A stretch of DNA of 64,000 nt from Aquabacterium sp. (GTDB lineage Bacteria > Pseudomonadota > Gammaproteobacteria > Burkholderiales > Burkholderiaceae_C). Shown piece by piece: positions 18,366 through 27,252 of the stretch. The stretch spans positions 124,001-188,000 of the forward strand of contig NZ_JAQSDR010000002.1 of NCBI RefSeq assembly GCF_029946005.1. Reading direction: 5' to 3'. A model generated the notes under the pieces. That model was not told the DNA's origin, did not search any database, and worked only from the letters and a program-made list of their open reading frames with translations. The stretch's first letter is position 1. The number at the start of each line of letters is the position of its first letter. A program made the translations under genes and the position numbers.

Positions 18366-18384
18366 GTCCCGCTGAAAGCGGGAC
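18366..18384. repeat. Perfect 8-bp stem hairpin after proC
   Basis: GTCCCGCT (18366-18373) and AGCGGGAC (18377-18384) form a perfect stem with a three-base loop GAA. The following bases are not T-rich, so intrinsic termination is doubtful. It is the first of several inverted repeats in this gap. Confidence 0.8.
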
Positions 18385-18400
18385 TGCCTTGCGATGCTCG

Positions 18401-18506
18401 CGCCGAGGTGGGGCCGTGGAACTCGCTGCGCGGCCTTTGGCCGCTGCGCTCAAACAACCACGGCCAGTCAGATGACGAGGCGCGCTATCGCGCGCCCACC
18501 TCGGCG
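18401..18506. repeat. Nested inverted repeats (three arms pairs)
   Basis: CGCCGAGGTGGG (18401-18412) is matched perfectly by CCCACCTCGGCG (18495-18506). Inside lie GGCCGTGG (18412-18419) with CCACGGCC (18458-18465), and the small hairpin GCGGCC-TTT-GGCCGC (18430-18444). All three pairs nest without crossing, as in a single branched RNA or DNA cruciform. Confidence 0.8.
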
Positions 18507-18568
18507 CTGTGCTTCTCAGCACCAAGCCAGGCGCCCCGCCGGATGCCGCCCCAGCCCTTGTTTCGCCC

Positions 18569-18613
18569 CGCTGGTGGCGCAGCACGGTTCTTTTTCGTGC
18601 CACGCCACCAGCG
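18569..18613. repeat. Strong 45-base stem-loop
   Basis: CGCTGGTGGCG (18569-18579) pairs with CGCCACCAGCG (18603-18613). After a symmetric two-base internal mismatch (CA opposite CA), GCACG (18582-18586) pairs with CGTGC (18596-18600). The loop is GTTCTTTTT. Only the internal CA/CA breaks the stem. Confidence 0.85.
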
Positions 18614-18824
18614 AGGCGATCAGGGATGAGGCGGTGGCTGGCAGGGCGACTTCGGGGGCGTCGAGGAGCGCAGCTTGGGGCGGAAAAAGGATCGTCCGTT
18701 GTTTGAGCCGAAGGCGAGTTTCGGACGATCCCCGCCCCAGGCGAGCACCGCAGAGAAGTCCATCGCGAAGCGGTGGACCGCCACCATAGGAGCCCTGCCA
18801 GCCACCGCCTCATCCCCGCCTCGC
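18611..18824. repeat. Large (about 214 bp) imperfect palindrome with 25-bp perfect arms
   Basis: Bases 18623-18647 (starting GGGATGAGGCGG) are the exact reverse complement of 18792-18816 (ending CCGCCTCATCCC), 25 of 25. The match extends outward with GCGAGGCG (18611-18618) opposite CGCCTCGC (18817-18824) if a four-base bulge (18619-18622) is allowed. At the centre GGATCGTCCG (18689-18698) pairs with CGGACGATCC (18722-18731). It may be a MITE-like or REP-like element or a structured RNA. No transposase is nearby and I found no target-site duplication. Confidence 0.8.
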
Positions 18825-18847
18825 GCTCCCAGCCAAAGCTCGCCAAC

Positions 18848-19732
18848 TCAGCCCGCCAGCGCACTGTCCAGCACCAACCCCACGAACACGCTCAAACCCA
18901 ACCAGTGGTTCAGCCGGAAAGCCTTGAAGCAGCCCTCCCGGTCACGCCGACGGATCAACCAACCGTGCCAAAGAGCCTGCAAGCCAGCCGCCGCCAGGCC
19001 TGCGAAATACCAGACGCCGCGCCCAGCCTCATGGCCCACCATGGCCCAGCAGCCGATGCACAGCGCATAAAAGCCCATCACCCCGATGACATCGAAACGC
19101 CCCAAGGTGATGGCCGACGTGCGGATGCCGATCTTGAGGTCATCGTTGCGATCAACCATGGCGTACTCGGTGTCGTAGGCCAGCACCCAAGCCAGGTTGC
19201 CCACGACCAACCACCAAGCCTGCGCCGGGATGTGATCGCCCACCGACGCATAGGCCATGGGGATGCCAAAGCTGAAGGCCACGCCCAGCACGGCCTGCGG
19301 CATGGACACGAAACGCTTGGTGAAGGGGTAGATCACCGTGATGGCCAGCGCCGCGAAAGACATCGCGATGGTCAGCGCGTTGGTGGTCAGCACCAGGGCG
19401 AACGAGACCAGGGCCAGCACCGCGCCCACCGCCAAGGCCTCTTTCACCGACAGCTGCCCACTGGTCACCGGCCGCTGGGCGGTGCGTTGCACGTGGCGGT
19501 CAAAGTCCTTGTCGGCCACGTCGTTGACGGCGCAGCCCGCGCTGCGCATCAGGATGGTGCCCAAGGTGAACACCAGCAGCAGGTGCCAACCCGGAAAGCC
19601 ACCCGCAGCCAACCACAAGGCGGCCAAAGTGGGCCACAGCAGCAGCAACCAACCCTGCGGGCGGTTCCAGCGGATCAGGTCCAGGTAAAGCGACCAGCGC
19701 GATCGGGGAAGGGGCAAACCAGAGGTGTTCAC
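18848..19732 (-). CDS. ubiA: 4-hydroxybenzoate polyprenyltransferase
   Basis: UbiA attaches the polyprenyl tail to 4-hydroxybenzoate in ubiquinone synthesis, in the inner membrane. The 294-residue protein has the first Asp-rich motif [11 protein letters not shown] (from residue 70) and the second, [16 protein letters not shown], in a later loop, with about eight transmembrane helices. The sequence [20 protein letters not shown] is typical of the family N-terminus. It converges on proC across the repeat-rich gap. Confidence 0.96.
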   Translation of the reverse strand: MNTSGLPLPRSRWSLYLDLIRWNRPQGWLLLLWPTLAALWLAAGGFPGWHLLLVFTLGTILMRSAGCAVNDVADKDFDRHVQRTAQRPVTSGQLSVKEALAVGAVLALVSFALVLTTNALTIAMSFAALAITVIYPFTKRFVSMPQAVLGVAFSFGIPMAYASVGDHIPAQAWWLVVGNLAWVLAYDTEYAMVDRNDDLKIGIRTSAITLGRFDVIGVMGFYALCIGCWAMVGHEAGRGVWYFAGLAAAGLQALWHGWLIRRRDREGCFKAFRLNHWLGLSVFVGLVLDSALAG

Positions 19733-19821
19733 AGGATGGGATTATCGCGACACTGGGGCGTCATTGAAACTGACCATAATCTGCCACGGGCCGATCCTGG
19801 CCCCACCGAAAGGGATGTGCC

Positions 19822-20550
19822 ATGAAAACTTTGTTGATGTACGACAAGCTGGTGCCGGTCAACCGAGAGCAGCACCGCCATCTGCGAGTCAAAGCCAGCG
19901 ACAAGAAGCTGAACTTTGCGCGCGAAACCAATTCCGTGTTGCTGGCCGTGACCGAGCTGCCGCTGGCTGCGCTGGATTTTCCCTGCGTGTTCGTGGCCAC
20001 GGGCGATCAGCACACCCTGGTGTCCGTGGTAGGCCTGCGCGACAAGGAAAACCTGCTGGTCGACGACCATGGCGCCTGGGACATGCACTGCTACGTACCC
20101 GCCTTCATCCGCCGTTATCCCTTTGTGCTGGCCGAGCAACCCGGTAGCACGCAGCTGACGGTGTGCGTGGATGAAGCCTTTGACGGCCTGAACGCCACCG
20201 ACGGCGAAGCTCTGTTCGATGCCGAAGGTAAAGACACAGCCTACCTGCAGCAGTTGCAGAAATTTCTGATGGACTTCCACAACGACATGCAGCGCACCAC
20301 GGCGTTTGCCAAGCGCCTGGTTGAGCTGGAGTTGCTGGTGGACCGCAACATCGACTTCAAGCTGGCCGAGCAGCACATCACGCTGAACGGCTTCAAGGTG
20401 GTCGATGAAGACCGACTGCACAAGCTGTCGCCGGACACCGTGCAGGAGCTGTTCAACAACGGCGCATTGGGCTGGATCCACGCCCATTTGCTGTCATTGA
20501 ACAACGTCAACAAACTGGGCGCGCGCTTGATCCGGAAGTTAACGAACTGA
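19822..20550 (+). CDS. SapC family protein
   Basis: The 242-residue protein matches the SapC family pattern: an N-terminal LVPVNREQHRHLRVK segment, VFVATGDQHTLVSVVGLRDK and the characteristic YVPAFIRRYPFVLAE. SapC was named from Campylobacter surface-layer work, but its biochemical function is not established, and most members are cytosolic proteins of unknown role. There is no signal peptide. The 3' end overlaps the converging efflux gene by 12 bases. Confidence 0.8.
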   Translation: MKTLLMYDKLVPVNREQHRHLRVKASDKKLNFARETNSVLLAVTELPLAALDFPCVFVATGDQHTLVSVVGLRDKENLLVDDHGAWDMHCYVPAFIRRYPFVLAEQPGSTQLTVCVDEAFDGLNATDGEALFDAEGKDTAYLQQLQKFLMDFHNDMQRTTAFAKRLVELELLVDRNIDFKLAEQHITLNGFKVVDEDRLHKLSPDTVQELFNNGALGWIHAHLLSLNNVNKLGARLIRKLTN

Positions 20551-22035
20551 CGATTGTTGCTCTGGCGGCGGCGTCCAGCCACCACCCAGCGCCTTGTACA
20601 GCGTGATGTGGGCCTGCTGGCGCGCCAGTTGCGCTGAGATCAAGGCCTGCTGCGAAGCGAACAGGCTGCGCTGTGCGTCCAGCAAATCCAGTTGGCTGGC
20701 CACACCGCTGCTGTAGCGCAAGGTGGCCAGGCGCAGGCGGGCTGCTTCAGCATCGGTCTGGTTTTGCTGGGCCTGGGCCTGGTCGGCAAAACTGCTGCGC
20801 GCCACCAAGGCGTCGGCCACCTCACGGAAGGCGCTTTGCAGCGCTTTTTCGTACTGAGCCACGGCGATGTCGCGCTTGACCTTGGCGCTGTCGACCAGGG
20901 CGATGTTTCGGCCCATGTCAAAAATGGGCAGCACCACGCCAGGCGAGAAACTCCAGGCACTGCGGCCATCGCTGAACAAACCCGACAGCGAATCGCTGAC
21001 CACCCCGGCGCTGGCCGTGAGGCTGATACGCGGGAACATGTTGGCCCGGGCTGCGCCGATGTTGGCGTTGGCGGAGATGAGCTGTTGCTCGGCCTGCGCG
21101 ATGTCTGGCCGCTTGAGCAAGGCTTCGGACGGCAAGCCCACGGGCAGCTCGCTCAAACCGGGCCACAAGGCATCACGCACCAGGGCAGACACGGCTTGCG
21201 GGTCTTCCATGGCGCTGGCGGTGGGCAGCACAGGCGCAGGCGGCAGCAGGTCCGCCGGGGCGGTCTCACCCAGCAGCAGGTTGAGGGCGTTGGTGTCCTG
21301 CGCCAGTTGACGCTGCGCCTGCGCACGGCTGATGCGCGCGGCTTCCAGCACCGATTGCGTCGAACGCAAATCCAGCTCGTTGAGGACGCCGTTGTCGAAC
21401 TTGAGTTGCTGCAGCTTCATCGAGCCTTGGCGCGCCTGCAAGGTTTGCTCGGCCAGGGCCAGCTGCCAACGGTCGGCCCAGATGGCGTAGTAGGTGTTGG
21501 CCACCGCAGCCACCAGGCTGATGTGAGCGGACTTGCGGGCCTCTTCCGTGGCGAACAGTTGCGCGCTGGCAGCGGCACTGAGCGCGCGCAAGCGGCCAAA
21601 CAGGTCCAGCTCGAAGGCAGTGATGGTCACGCCGCCCTGGGCCACCGTGGTGACCGGGTAAGGCGCGATCGTTGAAGGCTGGCGCGTTCCGGTGATCGAA
21701 GCGTTCAGCGTGGGCAACTGGTCCGCGCGCGTCACCTGGTACTGGGCCCGCACCTGCTCGATGTTGAGCACGGCCACGCGCAGGTCGCGGTTGTTCTCCA
21801 GCGATTTGCGGATCAGGCCCTGCAGACGGGCATCCGGGAAGTAGGTGCTCCAGGGCAGCTCCGTGGCCTGGACCGCCGCGGCATCAGCCGCAGAAGCGGC
21901 AGCAACCGGCGCCTGAGGCCAGTCGGTGGCCACCGGCGCATCGGGGCGCTGGTAATTGGGCGTCAGCGAGCAGGCGCCCAGGGCCAGGATGGCCGCCAGG
22001 GCCAGGGTTGATTTGACAGCAGTGAATTTAGTCAT
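20539..22035 (-). CDS. Outer-membrane efflux lipoprotein, NodT/OprM family
   Basis: This is the outer-membrane exit duct of a tripartite RND pump. The 498-residue protein has a lipoprotein signal with lipobox LGAC (LALAAILALGACSLTPNYQRP), then the duplicated OMF repeat of coiled-coil hairpins and beta strands. Conserved segments include DLFGRLRALSAAASAQL and LKRPDIAQAEQQLISANANI. Its start overlaps the stop of the pump gene by eight bases, so it is the third gene of the operon MFP-pump-OMF. Confidence 0.95.
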   Translation of the reverse strand: MTKFTAVKSTLALAAILALGACSLTPNYQRPDAPVATDWPQAPVAAASAADAAAVQATELPWSTYFPDARLQGLIRKSLENNRDLRVAVLNIEQVRAQYQVTRADQLPTLNASITGTRQPSTIAPYPVTTVAQGGVTITAFELDLFGRLRALSAAASAQLFATEEARKSAHISLVAAVANTYYAIWADRWQLALAEQTLQARQGSMKLQQLKFDNGVLNELDLRSTQSVLEAARISRAQAQRQLAQDTNALNLLLGETAPADLLPPAPVLPTASAMEDPQAVSALVRDALWPGLSELPVGLPSEALLKRPDIAQAEQQLISANANIGAARANMFPRISLTASAGVVSDSLSGLFSDGRSAWSFSPGVVLPIFDMGRNIALVDSAKVKRDIAVAQYEKALQSAFREVADALVARSSFADQAQAQQNQTDAEAARLRLATLRYSSGVASQLDLLDAQRSLFASQQALISAQLARQQAHITLYKALGGGWTPPPEQQSSVR

Positions 22036-25000
22036 GAGGGACGACCTCTGCCTCGGAGGCGTTGGGGGTCTTGGGGTGTTTGGAGCCCTTGTTGAGCCAC
22101 GTCATCACCACCACAAAAAACACCGGCACGAAAAACACCGCCAGCACCGTGGCCGCGATCATGCCACTCATCACGCCCGTGCCGATGGCGCGCTGCGCGG
22201 CTGAACCTGCGCCGTTGGCCAGCACCAGGGGCAACACGCCCAGGATGAAGGCCAGCGAAGTCATGATGATGGGGCGGAAACGCAGGTGACAGGCTTGCAA
22301 GGTGGCCTCGATGAGGCCCATGCCCTTGTCGTGCAGCTCTTTGGCGAATTCGATGATCAGGATCGCGTTCTTGGCCGACAGGCCCATGATGGTGATCAAG
22401 CCCACCTTGAAGTACACGTCGTTGGGCAGGTCGCGGAACGACGCCCCCAGCAAGGAGCCGAGCAAGCCAAGCGGCACCACCAGCAGCACCGCCAGCGGGA
22501 TGGTCCAGCTTTCATACAAGGCCGCCAGGCACAGGAACACCGCCAGCAGCGAGAAGCCCAGCAGCAGGGTCGCTTGCGAGCCCGACAACTTCTCTTCACG
22601 CGACAGGCCGGTCCATTCGATGCCGATGCCTTGGGGCAACTGCTTGGCCAGGGTCTCGATCTCGTCCATGGCCTGGCCCGTGCTGAAGCCCTTGCCCGCG
22701 TCGCCCGACAGGCGCATGGCGGGGTAGCCGTTGTAGCGCACCGCCTGCATCTGGCCGGTGATCCAGCGCGTGGTCGCGAACGAGGACAGCGGCACACTTT
22801 GGCCTTGCGAGTTCGTCACGTTGAGCTGCAGGATCTGGTCGGCCTGCATGCGGTCCTTGGCCTCGGCCTGCACCACCACGCGTTGCAGACGCCCCTGGTT
22901 GGGGAAGTCGTTGATGTAGCTGGAGCCCAGCGCCGTGGACAAGGTGGCGCTGATCGCGTCGAAGCCGATGCCCAGGGCGTTGGCCTTGTCGCGGTCGATG
23001 TCCACCTGCAACTGCGGCGCGTCTTCCAGGCCATCGGGGCGGACCCCGGTGACCTTGGGATTCTGCGCCAGCATGCCCAGCATCTGGTTGCGCGCGGCCA
23101 GCAAGGCAGCTGGGCCCAGGCCAGCACGGTCTTGCAAGCGCAGCGAGAAGCCGGTGGCATTGCCCAGTTCACGGATCGGCGGCGGGTTGAGCGGGTAGAT
23201 GAAGGCATCGCGGATGCCCATCAGCGAGCCAAAGGCTTTGCCCGCCAGGTCCTGCGCCGAGTGACCAGCGCCCTTGCGTTCGTCCCAGTCTTTCAGGGTC
23301 ACGAAAGCCAGGGCGGCGTTCTGGCCCGAGCCGGAGAAGCTGAAGCCCACCACACCGACCACCGACTGCACCTCCGGTTGCTTGAGGAAGTAGTTCTCAA
23401 CCTGCGCGATCACGGTCTCGGTGCGGTTGGAGGTGGCACCCGGCGGCAACTGCACGTTGACGATCAGGTTGCCCTGGTCTTCGCTGGGCAGGAAGGACGA
23501 AGGCATGCGCACATACAACCAACCCACCACGCCCACCAACACGGCGTACACGATCAACATGCGGCCACCGCGCTTGACCAGCTTGGCGATCGAGCTTTCA
23601 TAACCATGCGTGGTGGCGGTGAAACGGCGGTTGAACCAGCCGAAGAAGCCGCGCTTTTCATGGTGCCCCTCGGGGATCGGCTTGAGCAAGGTGGCGCACA
23701 AGGCGGGCGTCAGCGACAAGGCCAGGAAGGCCGAGAACAGCATCGACGACACCATCGACAACGAGAACTGCCGGTAGATGTTGCCCACCGAGCCACTGAA
23801 GAAGGCCATCGGGATGAACACCGACACCAGCACCACGGTGATGCCGACGATGGCGCCACTGATCTGGCCCATGGCCTTGCGCGTGGCTTCCAGTGGCGAC
23901 AGGCCTTCTTGCGCCATCAGACGCTCGACGTTCTCGACCACAACGATGGCATCGTCCACCAGGATGCCGATGGCCAGCACCATGCCGAACATGGTCAGCA
24001 CGTTGATCGAGAAACCCGCCACCGACATGACACCGAAGGTGCCCAGCAGCGCGACCGGCACCACCAAGGTGGGGATCAACGTGTAGCGCAGGTTCTGCAA
24101 GAAGATGAACATCACCACGAACACCAGCGCCACGGCCTCGATCAGCGTTTCAACCACCTGGCTGATGGAGATCTTGACGAAGCCCGAGGTGTCGTAGGGG
24201 ATGGAGAAGTCCACGCCCTTGGGGAAGTACTGCTTGAGCTCGGCCATGCGCTTGCGCACAGCTTCGGCAGTTTGCAGCGCATTGCCGGTGGGCGACAACT
24301 GCAGGCCAATGCCGCTGGCGGGCTTGCCGTTCAGGCGGGCATAAGTGCCATAGGTTTGCGCGCCCAGTTCGATGCGGGCCACGTCGCGCATGCGCACCAC
24401 GGCGCCATCGGTCTTGGCGCGCAGCACGATGTTGCCGAACTGCTCCACGTTGGCCAACTGGCCGGTGACCACCACGGTGGCTGCCACAGTCTGCTCCACG
24501 ATGTTGGGCCGCTCGCCAATACCACCCGCGGGCACCAAGGTGTTTTGCGCCCTGATGGCGTTGTTGACATCGGCGGCGGTCAGGCCGAAGGACACCAGCT
24601 TGGCCGGGTCCACCCAGATGCGCATGGCACGCTCGGTGCCAAACAACTGCGCCTGGCCAATGCCGGGCACGCGCTGCAACTCGGGGATGACGTTGCGCGA
24701 AGCGTAGTCACCCAGGAACACGGGGTCCAGCTCCGGGTTGGTGGACGACAGCATCACGAACATCAAGAAGTTGCTGCGCGATTTGTCGACCCTCACGCCT
24801 TGCTGCGTCACCGCCGCCGGCAAGCGCGGCGAGGCACGCGCCAAGCGGTTCTGCAATTCCACCTGGGCCAGGTCGATGTTGGTGCCGGGCTCGAAGGTCA
24901 CGGTGATAGAGCCCGTGCCATTGGCCTGGCTGACCGATTCCATGTAGGCCAGACCTGGCGCGCCGTTGAGCTCCTGCTCGATGACGCTGACCACGCTGTC

Positions 25001-25174
25001 GTCCAGCGTCTTGGCCGACGCACCGGGGTAAGTGGCGCTGATCACAATGGAAGGCGGCGCCACCGTGGGGTACTGGGCAATGGGCAACTGGGTGATGGCG
25101 ACACCGCCAAACACCACAATGAACAAGGCGATCACCCACGCGAAGATGGGCCGGTCGATGAAGAAGCGAGGCAT
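22028..25174 (-). CDS. RND multidrug efflux pump, HAE1 (AcrB/MexB) family
   Basis: This inner-membrane proton antiporter exports drugs, solvents or other amphiphiles. The 1048-residue length and start MPRFFIDRPIFAWVIALFIV are typical of AcrB-like pumps. The proton-relay aspartates appear in TM4 as GILVDDAIVVVENVE, and the C-terminal lysine-containing TM10 region FAKELHDKGMGLIEAT precedes the last helices. Twelve transmembrane segments and two large periplasmic loops are evident. Its substrates cannot be read from sequence. Confidence 0.97.
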   Translation of the reverse strand: MPRFFIDRPIFAWVIALFIVVFGGVAITQLPIAQYPTVAPPSIVISATYPGASAKTLDDSVVSVIEQELNGAPGLAYMESVSQANGTGSITVTFEPGTNIDLAQVELQNRLARASPRLPAAVTQQGVRVDKSRSNFLMFVMLSSTNPELDPVFLGDYASRNVIPELQRVPGIGQAQLFGTERAMRIWVDPAKLVSFGLTAADVNNAIRAQNTLVPAGGIGERPNIVEQTVAATVVVTGQLANVEQFGNIVLRAKTDGAVVRMRDVARIELGAQTYGTYARLNGKPASGIGLQLSPTGNALQTAEAVRKRMAELKQYFPKGVDFSIPYDTSGFVKISISQVVETLIEAVALVFVVMFIFLQNLRYTLIPTLVVPVALLGTFGVMSVAGFSINVLTMFGMVLAIGILVDDAIVVVENVERLMAQEGLSPLEATRKAMGQISGAIVGITVVLVSVFIPMAFFSGSVGNIYRQFSLSMVSSMLFSAFLALSLTPALCATLLKPIPEGHHEKRGFFGWFNRRFTATTHGYESSIAKLVKRGGRMLIVYAVLVGVVGWLYVRMPSSFLPSEDQGNLIVNVQLPPGATSNRTETVIAQVENYFLKQPEVQSVVGVVGFSFSGSGQNAALAFVTLKDWDERKGAGHSAQDLAGKAFGSLMGIRDAFIYPLNPPPIRELGNATGFSLRLQDRAGLGPAALLAARNQMLGMLAQNPKVTGVRPDGLEDAPQLQVDIDRDKANALGIGFDAISATLSTALGSSYINDFPNQGRLQRVVVQAEAKDRMQADQILQLNVTNSQGQSVPLSSFATTRWITGQMQAVRYNGYPAMRLSGDAGKGFSTGQAMDEIETLAKQLPQGIGIEWTGLSREEKLSGSQATLLLGFSLLAVFLCLAALYESWTIPLAVLLVVPLGLLGSLLGASFRDLPNDVYFKVGLITIMGLSAKNAILIIEFAKELHDKGMGLIEATLQACHLRFRPIIMTSLAFILGVLPLVLANGAGSAAQRAIGTGVMSGMIAATVLAVFFVPVFFVVVMTWLNKGSKHPKTPNASEAEVVPHD

Positions 25175-25185
25175 GTCAGGCTCCC

Positions 25186-26415
25186 TCAGCGCGAAGCGGC
25201 TGCATCCGGCGCAGACGCAGGGGCCGGCGCGGCACCCGGCACCGCCGTGGGCCGCCAGGGCACGGCCTTGACCGGCGCCTTGGGATTCATCATCTTCTGG
25301 AAGCCATCAACCATGACCTGCTCGCCAGACTTCAAGCCGCTCAGCACCACCCACTGGTTGCCCTTGGCGCCACCCAGCTTGACCGGGCGGGGTTTGACCA
25401 TGCCATCGGCACCCACCACCATCACCGTGTCGCCCTGGGTTGATCGGGTCACCGCCTGCTGGGGCAGCAAGATGCCGCCATCCACCTGGGCTTGCTCAAG
25501 ACGCACGCGAACGTACAGGCCAGGCATCAAGGCGCCGTCGGGATTGGGCACCTCGGCGCGCAGTGACACCTGACCCGAGGTGCTGTCCACGCTCAGGTCA
25601 GAGAACAAGAGCTTGCCGGGTAATGGGTACTCGGTGCCATCGTCCAGCAGCACGCGCACGCTGGCGGCTTGCCCACCGGCGCGCTTGAGCTTGCCTTGGG
25701 CCATGGCCTGCCTGAGCTTGAGCACCTCGGCCGCCGATTGGGTGAAGTTGACATACAGCAGATGGGTTTGCTGGATCAAGGCGAGTTGCGTGGCATCGCC
25801 CTGCCCAACCAGCGCGCCTTCAGTGACCAGCGCCCGGCCAATGCGGCCCGAGATGGGCGCGGTGACCGTGGCGTAACCCAGGTTGATGCGCGCGGTTTGC
25901 ACGGCGGCCTTGGCCGCAGCCACATCCGCTTGCGCCTGGCTTTGCGCCACCTGGGCGTTCAAAAACTCTTGCGGGCTGATGGCCTTGGCGGCCTGCAGCG
26001 GCTGGTAGCGACCCACCAAGGCCGTGGCCTGGTTCAAGTTGGCTTCGACCTTGGCCTGCGAAGCCAGCGCGCTGTCAAGCACCGCTTTGAAGCTGCTCGG
26101 GTCGATCTGGAACAGCACCTGCCCAGCCTTCACATCGGAGCCTTCCACAAAGTTTCGTTGCTGCACGATGCCGGCCACGCGGGCACGGACCTGCGCAATG
26201 CGCGAAGCCTCCAGCCGACCTGGCAACTCGGTGATGATGGGCACGGTTTGCGGTTGCACGGTGATCACGCCCACCTGGGCCGGTGGCATGCCACCGCCAG
26301 GTGCTGCGGGAGGCGCTGCCGCTTTGGGCCCGCAAGCGGCGAGCAGGGAGGCGGTCACGGCCAGCACGGCCCACGCGCTGCTGCGCTGAATCATTCCCTT
26401 GTCATGGCTCGCCAT
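25186..26415 (-). CDS. RND efflux periplasmic adaptor (membrane fusion) lipoprotein
   Basis: The adaptor links the pump to the outer-membrane duct. The 409-residue protein has a lipobox LAAC after an N-terminal hydrophobic helix (SAWAVLAVTASLLAACGPK), a lipoyl/barrel-sandwich domain (VRARVAGIVQQRNFVEGSDV and TVTAPISGRIGRALVTEGA) flanking a coiled-coil hairpin, and a beta-barrel C-terminus. The ATG at 26415 follows AGAGG at a six-base spacing, so I prefer it over a later ATG. It is the first gene of the efflux operon and is divergent from the TetR gene. Confidence 0.95.
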   Translation of the reverse strand: MASHDKGMIQRSSAWAVLAVTASLLAACGPKAAAPPAAPGGGMPPAQVGVITVQPQTVPIITELPGRLEASRIAQVRARVAGIVQQRNFVEGSDVKAGQVLFQIDPSSFKAVLDSALASQAKVEANLNQATALVGRYQPLQAAKAISPQEFLNAQVAQSQAQADVAAAKAAVQTARINLGYATVTAPISGRIGRALVTEGALVGQGDATQLALIQQTHLLYVNFTQSAAEVLKLRQAMAQGKLKRAGGQAASVRVLLDDGTEYPLPGKLLFSDLSVDSTSGQVSLRAEVPNPDGALMPGLYVRVRLEQAQVDGGILLPQQAVTRSTQGDTVMVVGADGMVKPRPVKLGGAKGNQWVVLSGLKSGEQVMVDGFQKMMNPKAPVKAVPWRPTAVPGAAPAPASAPDAAASR

Positions 26416-26463
26416 GGATCACCTCTTCAAAAAATACTTGTCTGGTCAATCAATTTGGCAACT

Positions 26464-26485
26464 ATACATACATTCTTGTATGTAT
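26464..26485. promoter_or_regulatory. Palindromic operator for the TetR/AcrR-type repressor
   Basis: In the 135-base divergent gap, ATACATACA (26464-26472) and TGTATGTAT (26477-26485) form a perfect 9-bp inverted repeat with spacer TTCT. The half-site TACATACA/TGTATGTA is the same as in the E. coli AcrR operator as I recall it, but the spacer is 4 rather than 8 bases. A possible -10 for the efflux operon (TATAGT on the minus strand) abuts it. Binding by the adjacent TetR protein is inference. Confidence 0.75.
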
Positions 26486-26550
26486 GAAATGAAATCGGTC
26501 ACAATCAATCACATTGATTTGACTGACGTTATGAAACCGGACACCGCCCC

Positions 26551-27252
26551 ATGCGCCGCACCAAAGAAGACGCCCTGTTGACGCGAGAACAACTACTCGA
26601 TGCCGCCGAACTTGTCTTTGCGGACAAAGGCGTCTCGCGAACATCCCTGCAAGACATTGCCCAGGCGGCAGGCATGACCCGTGGCGCCATCTACTGGCAC
26701 TTCAAGGACAAAGCCGCTCTTTTTAACGCGATGATGGACAGAAGCACCTCGCCCATCGAAGAGACCATCGGCCGAGTAGGACAAGAGGCCACCGAAGACC
26801 CGCTGGCGCAGGTTCGTGCGGCCATGATGGACGCCTTGAGGCGCATCGCCACTGAGCCCCGCACACGCCGTGTGATCGGCATCGCGGTCAACAAGGTCGA
26901 GTACGTGGACGAGCTGAGCGATGTGCGTGCCCGCCATGTGAGGGTGCACCTCAACTGCCAAGCTCACCTGGAAACGGCACTGAAGCGCGCGCAGAAGCTG
27001 GGCCTGGTGGCCGCCCAACCCAGCGCCCGCGTGATGACCGTGGGCTTGCAGGCGCTGGTGAGCGGCTTGATCAACACCTGGATGCTGGACGACAAACTCT
27101 TCCACCTCACCCGCACCGGGGCACAGGCCATCGACCTTTACTTGTCCGGGCTCAAGGCCACAGCGCCATCGCTGGTCTCGTCCAGGCCCACTTCATCGTC
27201 CAGGTGCCGGGTGTCGGCCCAGCCCAGCAGGCTGAAGCCCTCAGGGCTGTAA
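26551..27252 (+). CDS. TetR family repressor, AcrR/TtgR-like, of the efflux operon
   Basis: AcrR-type proteins repress RND pump genes and release DNA when they bind pump substrates. The 233-residue protein has the N-terminal helix-turn-helix (LDAAELVFADKGVSRTSLQD, then AGMTRGAIYWHFKDKAALFN, residues about 11-58) and a helical ligand domain. It is divergent from the pump operon across the operator. The last 38 codons (115 bases) overlap the end of the convergent phosphatase gene and read as low-complexity (SSRPTSSSRCRVS), so the tail looks like a read-through extension beyond the usual length of about 210-215. Confidence 0.92.
   Translation: MRRTKEDALLTREQLLDAAELVFADKGVSRTSLQDIAQAAGMTRGAIYWHFKDKAALFNAMMDRSTSPIEETIGRVGQEATEDPLAQVRAAMMDALRRIATEPRTRRVIGIAVNKVEYVDELSDVRARHVRVHLNCQAHLETALKRAQKLGLVAAQPSARVMTVGLQALVSGLINTWMLDDKLFHLTRTGAQAIDLYLSGLKATAPSLVSSRPTSSSRCRVSAQPSRLKPSGL

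Larger units (their letters stand above)
18276..18847. other. Gene-free, hairpin-rich gap between convergent proC and ubiA
   Basis: This 572-base stretch lies between two converging genes. Short open frames exist on both strands, but none has a ribosome site, a family match I recognise or protein-like composition. The region is filled with inverted repeats, listed separately. It could be a double terminator region, a REP-like or MITE-like element, or the site of a structured RNA. I see no T-run that would make any hairpin a clear intrinsic terminator. Confidence 0.7.

Noticed and set aside
18306..18864. Several small open frames on both strands of the proC-ubiA gap
   Set aside because: None has a ribosome site or a recognisable domain. 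They run through inverted repeats and are best seen as by-products of the structured DNA.
22286..25573. Open frame of 1,095 codons on the plus strand across the RND pump gene
   Set aside because: It lies antisense to a well-conserved pump, has His/Gln/Arg-rich composition and no protein family features. High-GC coding DNA often leaves the antisense frame open.
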